Source of the DNA: a virus
Strand: one strand, 5' to 3'
Virus record (IMG/VR): IMGVR_UViG_3300034198_009894
Coordinates: 1-64,000 of that record
Length of the DNA stretch: 64,000 bases
Made by a program: the position numbers and the translations under genes. Under the pieces are notes generated by a model, which saw only the letters and a list, made by a program, of their open reading frames with translations, made no database searches and had not been told where the DNA came from. Position 1 is the stretch's first letter; every line of letters begins with the position of its first letter. Below, one piece after another: positions 1 through 6,748 of the stretch.

Positions 1-198
1 GAAATGTTGTTCGATCCGCATAGCAATGATTAGACCAGGACCGCCAAGTTTAGAACCATCATATTCTTGGGCAATGGACATACATTCCGCCACAATCAAC
101 TCGGCGAACTTTTCTAAATCTTGCTCAATACCAAATCGTACCATTGATACCGCATCAAAACCAGCCTGTAGAGCAAGGTCTTTAATTCGTTCGTTCAT
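1..198 (-). CDS. Small conserved phage protein, C-terminus beyond window
   Basis: The reading frame starts with ATG at 198 and stays open to the window edge (66 residues seen). It begins MNERIKDLALQAG and contains KFAELIVAEC. The gene at 446-703 has the same plan (MNERI start, KFAELIVEEC), so the two are diverged paralogues separated by one gene. The start overlaps the stop of the upstream gene as ATGA, which implies translational coupling in a minus-strand operon driven from the promoter near 1200. No enzymatic motif is recognised and the function is unknown. Confidence 0.75.
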   Translation of the reverse strand, partial: MNERIKDLALQAGFDAVSMVRFGIEQDLEKFAELIVAECMSIAQEYDGSKLGGPGLIIAMRIEQHF

Positions 199-449
199 TC
201 TTCAACTCCGTTTTTCATAAAGTCGTGTGCCCAGTCTTGAGTGTAGTCGCAGAATGGACAGATCCATCCACGAACAGTGGGAACCAATACGCCACGATCA
301 CCAGCGACAACGGGATGATCACTACGGTTAGCACGACAAGTAAAAGGGTGCATTCTGTGTGGTAATGTAGAGTCAGTGTCGCCAAATTTTCGCCACGGTC
401 CAAACTGATGCTGCCATAGTTTCTCTACTTCTTGTGGAGTAAAAGTCAT
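195..449 (-). CDS. Hypothetical protein with CxxC pair
   Basis: 84 residues, start and stop both in ATGA overlaps with neighbours, so it is a middle gene of a tightly packed operon. It contains a Cys-Pro-Phe-Cys pair near residue 66 and an earlier His/Cys-rich stretch (MHPFTC, residues 33-38). That could make a small zinc-binding fold, but the second ligand pair is not clear. It lies between two paralogous MNERI proteins. No family is recognised; function unknown. Confidence 0.65.
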   Translation of the reverse strand: MTFTPQEVEKLWQHQFGPWRKFGDTDSTLPHRMHPFTCRANRSDHPVVAGDRGVLVPTVRGWICPFCDYTQDWAHDFMKNGVEE

Positions 450-703
450 TCTTCAACTCCGAAATGTCGTTTGATCTTATTTCCAACATATATCAATGCC
501 TCGTTGAAGCCTTCATAATACTCACTTTTGGTATTGGCATATCGGCTATTCACAGATAACTCCGCACACTCTTCCACAATGAGTTCGGCAAACTTTTTTA
601 CAAACTTTTCACTATTGACTGACAATGCGATATTTGACACTGGATGCCGTGTAGTAGCATATTCATTAGCCTGTTGGGCAAGTTCAAAGATTCGTTCGTT
701 CAT
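446..703 (-). CDS. Small conserved phage protein (MNERI family)
   Basis: 85 residues beginning MNERIFELAQQA, with the central motif KFAELIVEECAEL. It matches the partial protein at the left window edge, so the operon contains a duplicated gene. The protein is predicted soluble, mostly helical, with no transmembrane segment. Just upstream of its start lies an 18-bp DNA repeat (713-730) that also occurs inside the gene at 24801-27953. Proteins of this look are common in T4-like environmental phages and have no known role. Confidence 0.75.
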   Translation of the reverse strand: MNERIFELAQQANEYATTRHPVSNIALSVNSEKFVKKFAELIVEECAELSVNSRYANTKSEYYEGFNEALIYVGNKIKRHFGVEE

Positions 704-712
704 TTTGATAGT

Positions 713-730
713 CCTTCCGCCACACCTTGC
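713..730 (-). repeat. QGVAEG-encoding 18-bp repeat, isolated copy
   Basis: On the minus strand this reads GCAAGGTGTGGCGGAAGG, identical to copies inside the 24801-27953 gene. Here it lies between two genes, past the stop of the 741-956 gene and in another frame, so its conservation cannot be explained by that protein. Confidence 0.8.
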
Positions 731-740
731 TCATCTAGTT

Positions 741-956
741 TCAAAGTTTCAAGTTTAATTGTTTCTGTGCTTTCTTTAGCGTTGATGCAGGAACATCGGT
801 ACCTACCTCATTCCAGTGTGTTGAAACATGATAAGTTCCATCGGAATTCTTTCTGTCTACTTTAACCGTTTTATTATGAAAAATATGACGAGGATTAGGA
901 TGCGTCACTACTACCCTATCACCTGGGCGATACTGGACACGAAAATCATCCATCAT
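741..956 (-). CDS. Small basic hypothetical protein, KOW/SH3-like
   Basis: I chose the ATG at 956, which overlaps the stop of the upstream gene as ATGA; an upstream in-frame ATG at 971 would run well into that gene. The 71-residue product starts MMDDFRVQYRPGDRVVVTHPNPRH and is beta-rich. The PGDRVVV turn resembles small SH3/KOW-type barrels, but this is only a resemblance. A QGVAEG-encoding DNA repeat lies just downstream of its stop in a different frame. Function unknown. Confidence 0.65.
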   Translation of the reverse strand: MMDDFRVQYRPGDRVVVTHPNPRHIFHNKTVKVDRKNSDGTYHVSTHWNEVGTDVPASTLKKAQKQLNLKL

Positions 957-1147
957 TCTTCTGACTCCCAAACAATTTCATCAGTCTCACCAAGCGGCTC
1001 GACACGAACAATCTTGGCACCGTAAATCAGGTTCTTGTTCCAGTAATTGGTCACAGACTTCTTGACGCCGGAAACAGAATCATGACCGTAAGTGGTCCAA
1101 GACTCTACCTTACCTTCAAAGAGTGCAGTGACATGGTATGCTTTCAT
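953..1147 (-). CDS. Small early hypothetical protein, first gene of operon
   Basis: 64 residues, starting MKAYHVTALFEGKVESW. It has a good Shine-Dalgarno (AGGAGC) upstream and is the first gene after the strong sigma70-like promoter at 1179-1207. It heads a run of at least five overlapping small genes reading out of the left edge. The product looks like a small alpha/beta protein with no motif I recognise. The promoter type suggests immediate-early expression by host RNA polymerase. Confidence 0.7.
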   Translation of the reverse strand: MKAYHVTALFEGKVESWTTYGHDSVSGVKKSVTNYWNKNLIYGAKIVRVEPLGETDEIVWESEE

Positions 1148-1178
1148 TTCGCTTGCTCCTGTTTTCTAACTTGAATAC

Positions 1179-1207
1179 AGTATAACAGATACCCGATTTA
1201 TTGTCAA
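1179..1207 (-). promoter_or_regulatory. Early sigma70-type promoter
   Basis: Minus strand TTGACA (1202-1207), 17-bp spacer, TATACT (1179-1184). It belongs to a family in the window sharing TTGACAATAAATC. It drives the small-gene operon below 1148. Confidence 0.85.
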
Positions 1208-1212
1208 ATTTG

Positions 1213-1243
1213 TGGCACCCCGGAGAGGATTCGAACCTCCATT
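1213..1243 (-). pseudogene. 3' remnant of a tRNA gene
   Basis: On the minus strand this holds a canonical T-arm (GGAGG, loop TTCGAAT, CCTCT), a 7-nt acceptor 3' strand CCGGGGT, discriminator G and an encoded CCA. No D-arm or anticodon arm precedes it: at about 1243 the sequence turns into the late promoter and leader of the nuclease gene at 1276. A matching acceptor 5' strand ACCTCGG, allowing one G-U pair, occurs at 1987-1993. This is the tail of a tRNA gene broken by the nuclease insertion. Confidence 0.7.
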
Positions 1244-1245
1244 GA

Positions 1246-1253
1246 GATAAATA
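1246..1253 (+). promoter_or_regulatory. Late promoter octamer GATAAATA
   Basis: T4-like late octamer 23 nt before the ATG at 1276, followed by the Shine-Dalgarno CGGAGA. It gives the nuclease gene its own late expression. Confidence 0.6.
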
Positions 1254-1275
1254 AAATATCACGGAGAATAAATCA

Positions 1276-1872
1276 ATGTTTCACTATGTCTATAGAATTA
1301 CTAATATAAAAAACAATAAACACTATTATGGCAAAAGATCATCTAAAGTTACTCCATTTGAAGATTTAGGCAAAAAATATTTCAGTTCCTGTAAAGATAA
1401 GTTATTTATTAATGAGCAAAAAAAATTTCCCCAAAATTTCAAATATAAAGTAATAAGATGCTTCAATAGCTCAACTAGTGCTATAAATTTTGAAATAAAA
1501 TTACACAATAAATTTCAAGTAGATATCTCACCTCATTTTTATAATAGGGCAAAACAAACATCTAATAAATTTCAGACATCTTACGTTTCTATCGATACTA
1601 GAAAAAAATTATCAGATGCGACCAGAAAGACTAATATAGGTGCTATAACGTCTAAAAAAAGAGCGGAATCTAATAGAAAAAATGGAGACGTTAAATGGCA
1701 AAAATATATAGAAATAGTAAACGCTTCCACTATTGATTTTACCAAATATGGGTGGGCTAAATTATTGGCCGACCTACTAGGAATATCTCATCAACAATCG
1801 TCCAAATGGCTCAAAAGGCATTGCCCTGAAATTTATTCAACGTGTTTCAAACGAAAAAATGGTCCCGCGTAG
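1276..1872 (+). CDS. GIY-YIG homing endonuclease, free-standing
   Basis: 198 residues. The N-terminus MFHYVYRITNIKNNKHYYGKR is a GIY-YIG motif variant (YVY ... YYG). The C-terminal part around residues 155-185 (WAKLLADLLGISHQQSSKWL) looks like a helix-turn-helix DNA-binding module. It is very AT-rich and runs opposite to the tRNA genes around it. Its last codons and stop overlap the CCA end of tRNA-Arg (1860-1872), and its leader starts at the break of a tRNA remnant. Enzymes of this class cut an allele lacking the insert; here the target was probably a tRNA gene. Confidence 0.8.
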   Translation: MFHYVYRITNIKNNKHYYGKRSSKVTPFEDLGKKYFSSCKDKLFINEQKKFPQNFKYKVIRCFNSSTSAINFEIKLHNKFQVDISPHFYNRAKQTSNKFQTSYVSIDTRKKLSDATRKTNIGAITSKKRAESNRKNGDVKWQKYIEIVNASTIDFTKYGWAKLLADLLGISHQQSSKWLKRHCPEIYSTCFKRKNGPA

Positions 1873-1934
1873 TTGAATCGAACAACTATTCCAAATTTAG
1901 AAGATTTGTATATTTTCCATTATATGAACGCGAG
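1860..1934 (-). tRNA. tRNA-Arg (UCU)
   Basis: A complete cloverleaf: acceptor CTCGCGT pairs with ACGCGGG, D-stem ATAT/ATAT, anticodon arm CAAAT-CTTCTAA-ATTTG with anticodon UCU, 4-nt variable loop, T-arm AGTTG-TTCGATT-CAACT, discriminator A and encoded CCA. It reads AGA codons, useful to an AT-rich phage. Transcription probably comes from the promoter at 2004-2032. Confidence 0.88.
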
Positions 1935-1995
1935 AAATTCTTATCACTCCAATTACACTGCTACGCTTTAGAAGAGCGTTGTGGTACCGAGGTAT
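1935..1995 (-). pseudogene. tRNA-like 5' remnant with UCU anticodon arm
   Basis: Immediately after the promoter at 2004-2032 the minus strand reads ACCTCGG (able to pair with the orphan acceptor at 1217-1223), then a perfect 5-bp hairpin ACGCT-CTTCTAA-AGCGT. Its 7-nt loop is identical to the anticodon loop of the intact tRNA-Arg. No D-arm can be folded between them. I read this as the 5' half of a degraded tRNA-Arg(UCU); a different structured leader is possible. Confidence 0.45.
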
Positions 1996-2003
1996 AGATT
2001 CAA

Positions 2004-2032
2004 AGTATATCTGGTGTTTGATTATTTGTCAA
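2004..2032 (-). promoter_or_regulatory. Early sigma70-type promoter for tRNA-Arg
   Basis: TTGACA at 2027-2032, 17-bp spacer, TATACT at 2004-2009 (minus strand). The predicted start lies about 2 nt before the tRNA-like remnant. Confidence 0.85.
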
Positions 2033-2046
2033 GTGTTTGTGTTGAT

Positions 2047-2129
2047 TGGTGCTGAAGGTGAGACTCGAACTCACGTAGGTTTCCCGACGGCTTACAAAAC
2101 CGTTGCAATTGCCGCTATGCGACTCCAGC
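2047..2129 (-). tRNA. tRNA-Thr (UGU)-like, long variable loop
   Basis: The acceptor GCTGGAG pairs with CTTCAGC; the discriminator is A and CCA is encoded. The D-stem is GCA/TGC, and the T-arm is GTGAG-TTCGAGT-CTCAC. The anticodon arm is ACGGT-TTTGTAA-GCCGT, which by geometry gives anticodon UGU (Thr). The variable region is 12 nt and can pair GGG with CCU, a feature of class II tRNAs (Leu, Ser, bacterial Tyr). A one-base shift of the loop would read GUA (Tyr), so identity is uncertain. Confidence 0.75.
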
Positions 2130-2152
2130 GTTACTATCTTTATTTAGTCTCT

Positions 2153-2180
2153 ATTATAGGCGCAATAATTTTTTTGTCAA
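2153..2180 (-). promoter_or_regulatory. Sigma70-type promoter for the second tRNA
   Basis: TTGACA at 2175-2180, 16-bp spacer, consensus TATAAT at 2153-2158 on the minus strand, 24 bp upstream of the tRNA at 2129. Just upstream of the -35 is CAGTTTCGGA, also found upstream of the nrdA promoter. Confidence 0.8.
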
Positions 2181-2218
2181 ACACTGTGTTGTCCGAAACT
2201 GCTTTAGTGTCATGATCG

Positions 2219-2311
2219 TCAATAAAGACGGCTCCGATATTGTTGACACAATTTGTTCCATTCATTAATTACGCGTTCGTTTATCGTACATGAGATTTCC
2301 CAATTACTCAT
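2219..2311 (-). CDS. Putative 30-residue microprotein
   Basis: A short frame starting MSNWEISCTINERVINEWNK with a good Shine-Dalgarno (AAAGGA, 7 nt before the ATG). It has two Cys residues, two Trp residues and no transmembrane segment. It is divergent from the micro-ORF at 2354. No homologue is recognised; the case rests on the ribosome-binding site and the absence of any other explanation for the stretch. Confidence 0.4.
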   Translation of the reverse strand: MSNWEISCTINERVINEWNKLCQQYRSRLY

Positions 2312-2328
2312 TTTTAATCCTTTCAGTT

Positions 2329-2336
2329 GATAAATA
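2329..2336 (+). promoter_or_regulatory. Late promoter octamer GATAAATA
   Basis: Plus-strand late octamer 17 nt upstream of the ATG at 2354, followed by AAGGAG. Confidence 0.65.
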
Positions 2337-2353
2337 TATTTAAGGAGAATAGT

Positions 2354-2467
2354 ATGTTAGAAACATTATTATATCTATTGATTGGCGCATTCATTGGTTG
2401 GAATATTCCTCAACCAGAATTTGCTAAAAATTTACAAGCAAAAGTTATAGCATTATTCAAAAAATAA
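2354..2467 (+). CDS. 37-residue membrane microprotein
   Basis: MLETLLYLLIGAFIGWNIPQ, then a basic tail ending FKK. Residues 4-18 form a hydrophobic helix with small residues (G, A, G), so it is predicted to be a single-pass inner-membrane peptide with a cytoplasmic basic tail. A late octamer and a strong AAGGAG ribosome-binding site precede it and a 14-bp hairpin follows. With the lysis hydrolase nearby (2958-3542) a holin-like or lysis-accessory role is conceivable, but nothing proves it. Confidence 0.6.
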   Translation: MLETLLYLLIGAFIGWNIPQPEFAKNLQAKVIALFKK

Positions 2468-2487
2468 CACACTCAACATTAAGTGTG

Positions 2488-2523
2488 TATATTAAAGAGC
2501 ACTAGTTAATGCTCTTTAATATA
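2488..2523 (+). terminator. Perfect 14-bp hairpin after the micro-ORF
   Basis: Stem 2488-2501 pairs exactly with 2510-2523 around an 8-nt loop. A smaller CACACT/AGTGTG hairpin precedes it. The 3' arm is U-rich but there is no separate U-tract, so termination strength is uncertain. Confidence 0.5.
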
Positions 2524-2561
2524 GTATGCCCGTCGCATACATGTCTATTGAACTGCGTAGT

Positions 2562-2569
2562 TATAAATA
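2562..2569 (+). promoter_or_regulatory. Consensus late octamer TATAAATA without a gene
   Basis: The best match in the window to the T4 consensus on the plus strand, followed by a hairpin (GGTTC/GAACC near 2578-2591) and then no start codon. A short late RNA of roughly 110 nt ending in the 2663-2689 hairpin is possible. Confidence 0.4.
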
Positions 2570-2662
2570 ACCAACACGGTTCTCCAGAACCCCCCGTTTT
2601 AATTAAGCAGATTAAGGCTGCCGACGCCCGGGTACGCCACACACTTTACTACATAAACAAAA

Positions 2663-2689
2663 AACCCTAGAATTTTTGGTTCTAGGGTT
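2663..2689 (-). terminator. Rho-independent terminator
   Basis: Minus strand AACCCTAGAA, 7-nt loop, TTCTAGGGTT, followed by more T residues. It closes the 2717-2824 micro-ORF transcript. Confidence 0.85.
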
Positions 2690-2716
2690 CAAGTATTTGT
2701 GTAGTATTATCTAGTT

Positions 2717-2824
2717 CTATACTTGAACCCCTGTTAGACCATCATTATAGGCACGGCTAAAGCAGGGCATTGACCATAATGTCTGCTCTGCTTTATGTAC
2801 AATAATGACTCTGAGTGAATTCAT
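2717..2824 (-). CDS. 35-residue late microprotein
   Basis: MNSLRVIIVHKAEQTLWSMP start, about 35 residues. It is framed by its own signals: a late octamer at 2845-2852, a purine-rich ribosome-binding site (AAGAGA), and a strong rho-independent terminator just downstream. It therefore looks like a complete single-gene late transcription unit. No domain is recognised; the product appears soluble. Confidence 0.55.
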   Translation of the reverse strand: MNSLRVIIVHKAEQTLWSMPCFSRAYNDGLTGVQV

Positions 2825-2844
2825 AGTATTTCTCTTTTGTAGTA

Positions 2845-2852
2845 TATTTATC
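2845..2852 (-). promoter_or_regulatory. Late promoter octamer GATAAATA
   Basis: Minus strand, 20 nt upstream of the ATG at 2824. Confidence 0.65.
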
Positions 2853-2957
2853 AGAACTTATTAAACTCGCTAGAAAATCGCAAAATTTTGATGTTTTTGT
2901 TTTTTGCTAGTGTTGTTGATTAACAGTTCACTAACTTTATTTAGTGTTAATAAAAAA

Positions 2958-3542
2958 TTACTGCTTATTATCGCGTTTTTTTGAATAAAAAGTGTGATTG
3001 CCTACTGTCATAACTGGATCGTAATTCCATTTTGGTTTTACGGTATGATTATGAAAGAACAATACATTTGTTGGCACAATATCACTCCAGGCGTTTTCTG
3101 TTAATACTTTACGCGCTATATCTTCTGCTTGACTATATTTGACATTTTTAACGGGAGTTTCTTTTCCTTCGCATACCCAACTAAATTGACAAGTTACTCG
3201 TTCTTGTTCATCAATGATTACTGAGTTTTTAGCGTAAATTACAGCACATGGATTTTTTTCGAATCCGTGTTTAATACGATTCATTACTACACGAGCAACC
3301 AGTACTTGACCCATAAATGGTTCAGAACCAGCTTCGTGATATATATTAGTTGCCATACATCTTAGATATTCTTTATTTAACACCGTTATATTATGCTTGC
3401 CGCTGGGTGAAGTAGCATAATGCTGTTCGTGTATTAGCTTATTGTTGTATTTAATTCCAATATTGAATGCCACTAGTGCCACCATCACTAGCAAAATTAA
3501 ATAAAAAAGATAAGTCACTATCTTAGAGATAGAATTTTTCAT
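2958..3542 (-). CDS. SleB-type cell-wall hydrolase with N-terminal membrane anchor
   Basis: 194 residues. Residues 8-30 are a hydrophobic helix, a signal anchor or signal-arrest-release segment. The catalytic domain (about 60-190) shows the Hydrolase_2/SleB pattern: NIYHEAGSEP with the catalytic Glu, then VVMNRI, CQFSW, LFFHN, and GNHTFY near the end. Members cleave the glycan strands of peptidoglycan. A membrane anchor suggests export through the host Sec system, with timing independent of a canonical holin or in addition to the GH19 enzyme at 24095-24709. It follows the large virion gene in the operon. Confidence 0.85.
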   Translation of the reverse strand: MKNSISKIVTYLFYLILLVMVALVAFNIGIKYNNKLIHEQHYATSPSGKHNITVLNKEYLRCMATNIYHEAGSEPFMGQVLVARVVMNRIKHGFEKNPCAVIYAKNSVIIDEQERVTCQFSWVCEGKETPVKNVKYSQAEDIARKVLTENAWSDIVPTNVLFFHNHTVKPKWNYDPVMTVGNHTFYSKKRDNKQ

Positions 3543-3553
3543 AGTAAAACTCC

Positions 3554-6472
3554 TTAGTTATTCCAGCAGTCGCAATTACATTGCGTAACGTTTTCTATTG
3601 CTTCTTCTACAGTGTAACTACTGTCGTCAGTGGTGACTAAGTGATCGGGAACTGGATCGTTTCCAGTCCACGGCGACCCGGCAAAACTTCCAGGAACTGT
3701 GGTGTCTCCTAATCTAGCTGATACAGGGGGTGGATCAATAATAACTGGAATACATCCATTAGCAGTACTGTAACCACCTCCACCGTTAACTACGTTAATC
3801 TTAGTTACTCTGCTCCCTTCAACCACTGCCTCTGCTATTGCCCCACTTCCAGCGCCACCAAAAACTCCACCATATGGTCCTATTCTTACTGCGGGTGGTT
3901 GTTGATCACTATACCCACTACCGGCTGAAGTTACTGTAATTGATGATATTCCACCTGATTCATTAAGTTGACAGGCCTCGGCAGTAGCATTATTTAAGTT
4001 TAGACTATCTGGTATATCATTATCTAACTCTCCGCCCACATTTAGTATGCGATTTGCGTTGCGAGTTTCTCGCATCATAGCTACTAATGACTGACCGCCA
4101 AGCGTTGAGGTATCTGCTATTGCTTCCAGTACACTGACCGCTTCTCCGTATTCTGTTTGAGTTGCGTAATCATACACTGACTTGACAAAAGTTTCAAACT
4201 CAGTACCATCTATAGTTCCAAATACTTCATCATTATTAGGTATAGCGATTGCTAGTGCTCTCTGCTCAGCAGATAGTTGTTCACCTATTTTATTCCAGTA
4301 GTAATTTAACTTATCAATTGTATCAACGTTTAACGTGCTTATTTTTAGAATTTCTAAATTGGCAGCATCTATTAAATTCTGTACACTAATTTCGTATTCT
4401 GTTTCTTCTACGTAGACTAAGGAAGAATTGTTTATTTTTTCAGTGAGTTGAGTTGTAAGTGTAACTACGGTATTCAGCCCATCAAAATTGGTATTCAATA
4501 CAGTATATGCGTTGTACCCATTAAAATTGAATGAAATTTTTGTTCCGTTGGGCAAAATTTGTCTAAGATCGTGTTTCAATAGAATTGAATTTTCACCTGC
4601 TTCGTGTGTGTTTACTGTAGAAAATAGAGTGTACGTATATTTTGAGTCCCACTGAGTGGATGGATTAATTACTGTGTCCAAGTATCCGCGACCACGACTA
4701 ATGAGAGCCCAACCATTATTCAATGATTTTTGATAAATTTTCTCGTATACATTCTTTAACGATTCTGTACTAACTGCTTTCAACGACTCTATTATTTTTT
4801 GATAGTAATCTTCATATGGAACTGCGCTAACAGCTCCAAAAAAATCAGTTTGCTTGTATGTTCCATTACTTCCGCTACCAAGAGCTATTTTTGACAAATT
4901 TTCATTGACGTCACTGATGTTAACAGTACTTCCGTCCGCGCTGTTTATTAATGGCAAAGCTTTGTCTACTACTTCTAGATTTGCTATTGTTTGTGCCAGC
5001 TTTTCTGTATTCATTAGCCGAATGTTTTTTATTTGATTCATAGTCATCATAAATGCTCCACAAGCTAATGACAAATCGTCGGCTACTATTCCAGATAGAT
5101 ATTCTCCCCAATTTTGTATTCTAGTGTTTACACTATCTTCTATGTAAATAAAATCATAAATCTTACTTGTTCCCGGATTATTGATGTCATATTTTGGTAT
5201 AGTAAGAGTTTTATAGCTAGTGGGGAACATTTTTTTAGGATTCATTAAATCAACTAGCGAAGTTAAATTTTCGGTAGTACAATTTAAAATTAGCTTCACG
5301 GCGTTCAAATCGTTGCCGCGTATTAAATCCAACGCAGTCCATATTTTCTTTTCTTGATCCACAGTTGGAGTGTATGACGCTCCAAATATTTTATCAAGTT
5401 CTATTGTTGTTAGATCCGTGTATAGCAATGCCAACTTGATACTGTCTGTTATGGCTTTGTTTGATTGAAGATTTAACAAAAACTTACTTGGAAGACCAAA
5501 TTTGTGAATGTTTGACATATCCAGAGATTTGCCTAGTCTTATCATGTCGTTTCCAAACAACTTGAACGACAGTGTAACTCCTGCTATATCACTGGTAGTC
5601 AAGTCATTCATATTGCTATAGTTGCCTCTTAAAAAACTCTTGCTGTTCACGAGCGAGGAAATGCTACTATTTTTAGACTGTTTCCATATATGAGTTTGCT
5701 GAAAGCTTTTTACTATTTCAGCATATTGATTAATTCTTCTAGCAGTATGATCCGACCACAGTTCGTAGTAGGCTTGTCTAGCTATCGTGGCTATAAACCC
5801 ATTCTTAAAATATTCATCGTACTCTATTAAATTTTGATCACGCTGTCTTATGTCCGGGCGTGGGAAATAAGCAATGCTATAACTATCTAGCTCTTTTTGA
5901 AACGTATTTCTAGCAGGCCATCCAGTTATCCATCCATATGGATGATTCCATTGATGTTCATGTTGATATGATCCTGCCTCCGTAGAGCCCCACAAATTGT
6001 AGACGTAGCTATGTTTGCCGCTTGATGGATATCCAACTGGAGGATACGTATCATTTACAATATTTAATGTGTTGGATACTACTGTAGTATTTCCAAATTC
6101 ATCCACGACTTTGTAATCCCAAGTTCCATATCCAGCATAGGTTGTCTTGAACGAGTCGGGTCTACAGTTTCCAAGAGCGGGACAATTTATTCTATCGTCG
6201 GATTGAATGTTAATTGGTCTACCAATTTTAATAAGATTTCTGTATAAATTTACACTTGTGATTTGATTGCTGGCTAACTCATAGAAATTTTTTATTGCTA
6301 GAGTTATCTTATTAAGTACAGTCTGAGTTACTATCTCGCCCTGTATATATGATGATGGAGCCCAAGTGCCCTGAAATTTTTTAGCAGACAGTGCTAGTGA
6401 AAATACACTATTTTTTTCTAATTGTGTAAGTACATTTATACCAAGAGGGGTTAGTTTTCCGCTATAACTCAT
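3554..6472 (-). CDS. Large virion structural protein (tail or fibre)
   Basis: 972 residues with no recognised enzymatic motif. The N-terminal half contains Trp/His/Gly-rich stretches (residues 165-190); the middle is helical; the C-terminal 150 residues carry two GSGY/GGGGYS-type beta repeats (SAGSGYSDQQ and NGGGGYSTAN) followed by a Cys-rich tail (QCNCDCWNN). Such GSGY repeats are typical of phage and marine-phage structural proteins. Its start overlaps the PAAR gene stop by 4 nt, so it is probably made with the tail tip. A tail or baseplate component is my inference. Confidence 0.65.
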   Translation of the reverse strand: MSYSGKLTPLGINVLTQLEKNSVFSLALSAKKFQGTWAPSSYIQGEIVTQTVLNKITLAIKNFYELASNQITSVNLYRNLIKIGRPINIQSDDRINCPALGNCRPDSFKTTYAGYGTWDYKVVDEFGNTTVVSNTLNIVNDTYPPVGYPSSGKHSYVYNLWGSTEAGSYQHEHQWNHPYGWITGWPARNTFQKELDSYSIAYFPRPDIRQRDQNLIEYDEYFKNGFIATIARQAYYELWSDHTARRINQYAEIVKSFQQTHIWKQSKNSSISSLVNSKSFLRGNYSNMNDLTTSDIAGVTLSFKLFGNDMIRLGKSLDMSNIHKFGLPSKFLLNLQSNKAITDSIKLALLYTDLTTIELDKIFGASYTPTVDQEKKIWTALDLIRGNDLNAVKLILNCTTENLTSLVDLMNPKKMFPTSYKTLTIPKYDINNPGTSKIYDFIYIEDSVNTRIQNWGEYLSGIVADDLSLACGAFMMTMNQIKNIRLMNTEKLAQTIANLEVVDKALPLINSADGSTVNISDVNENLSKIALGSGSNGTYKQTDFFGAVSAVPYEDYYQKIIESLKAVSTESLKNVYEKIYQKSLNNGWALISRGRGYLDTVINPSTQWDSKYTYTLFSTVNTHEAGENSILLKHDLRQILPNGTKISFNFNGYNAYTVLNTNFDGLNTVVTLTTQLTEKINNSSLVYVEETEYEISVQNLIDAANLEILKISTLNVDTIDKLNYYWNKIGEQLSAEQRALAIAIPNNDEVFGTIDGTEFETFVKSVYDYATQTEYGEAVSVLEAIADTSTLGGQSLVAMMRETRNANRILNVGGELDNDIPDSLNLNNATAEACQLNESGGISSITVTSAGSGYSDQQPPAVRIGPYGGVFGGAGSGAIAEAVVEGSRVTKINVVNGGGGYSTANGCIPVIIDPPPVSARLGDTTVPGSFAGSPWTGNDPVPDHLVTTDDSSYTVEEAIENVTQCNCDCWNN

Positions 6473-6747
6473 GATACTATTACGTCTTCGCTACCTTCTA
6501 CTATACTGTGTCCGCAACTATTACCACTGGTAACACGAAGAACTTTCGCGCCCTCGCAAATAACGTCTTCACTGGCGCTAGTAGTAACCGCTCTTTTATG
6601 TTTACTTTTTCTAGAGGGTCTATGAGCAGATATAGGACTAACGTGTAAACCCACTGGCTTTCCGTTGCAGACTACTTCGCTAGCGCCTCGCTCTATAGCG
6701 CCGCCCTCTTGATTTTTATCGCCCTTTCTGCTCAGTTTATTACCCAT
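6469..6747 (-). CDS. PAAR-like spike-tip protein (T4 gp5.4-like)
   Basis: 92 residues, close to T4 gp5.4 in length. It shows the repeating PAAR pattern of short beta hairpins: GAIERGASEVVCNGKPVGLH, then SEDVICEGAKVLRVTSG, NSCGH and IVEGSEDVIV. His/Cys residues (HVSPISAH, CGH) could bind the metal that sharpens the cone. PAAR proteins cap the central spike that pierces the outer membrane. The next gene (3554-6472) overlaps by 4 nt. Confidence 0.75.
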   Translation of the reverse strand: MGNKLSRKGDKNQEGGAIERGASEVVCNGKPVGLHVSPISAHRPSRKSKHKRAVTTSASEDVICEGAKVLRVTSGNSCGHSIVEGSEDVIVS

Positions 6748-6748
6748 C

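Noticed and set aside
1935-1995. A complete tRNA here
   Set aside because: Only the anticodon-type hairpin and an acceptor-like strand can be folded; D-arm and T-arm are missing.
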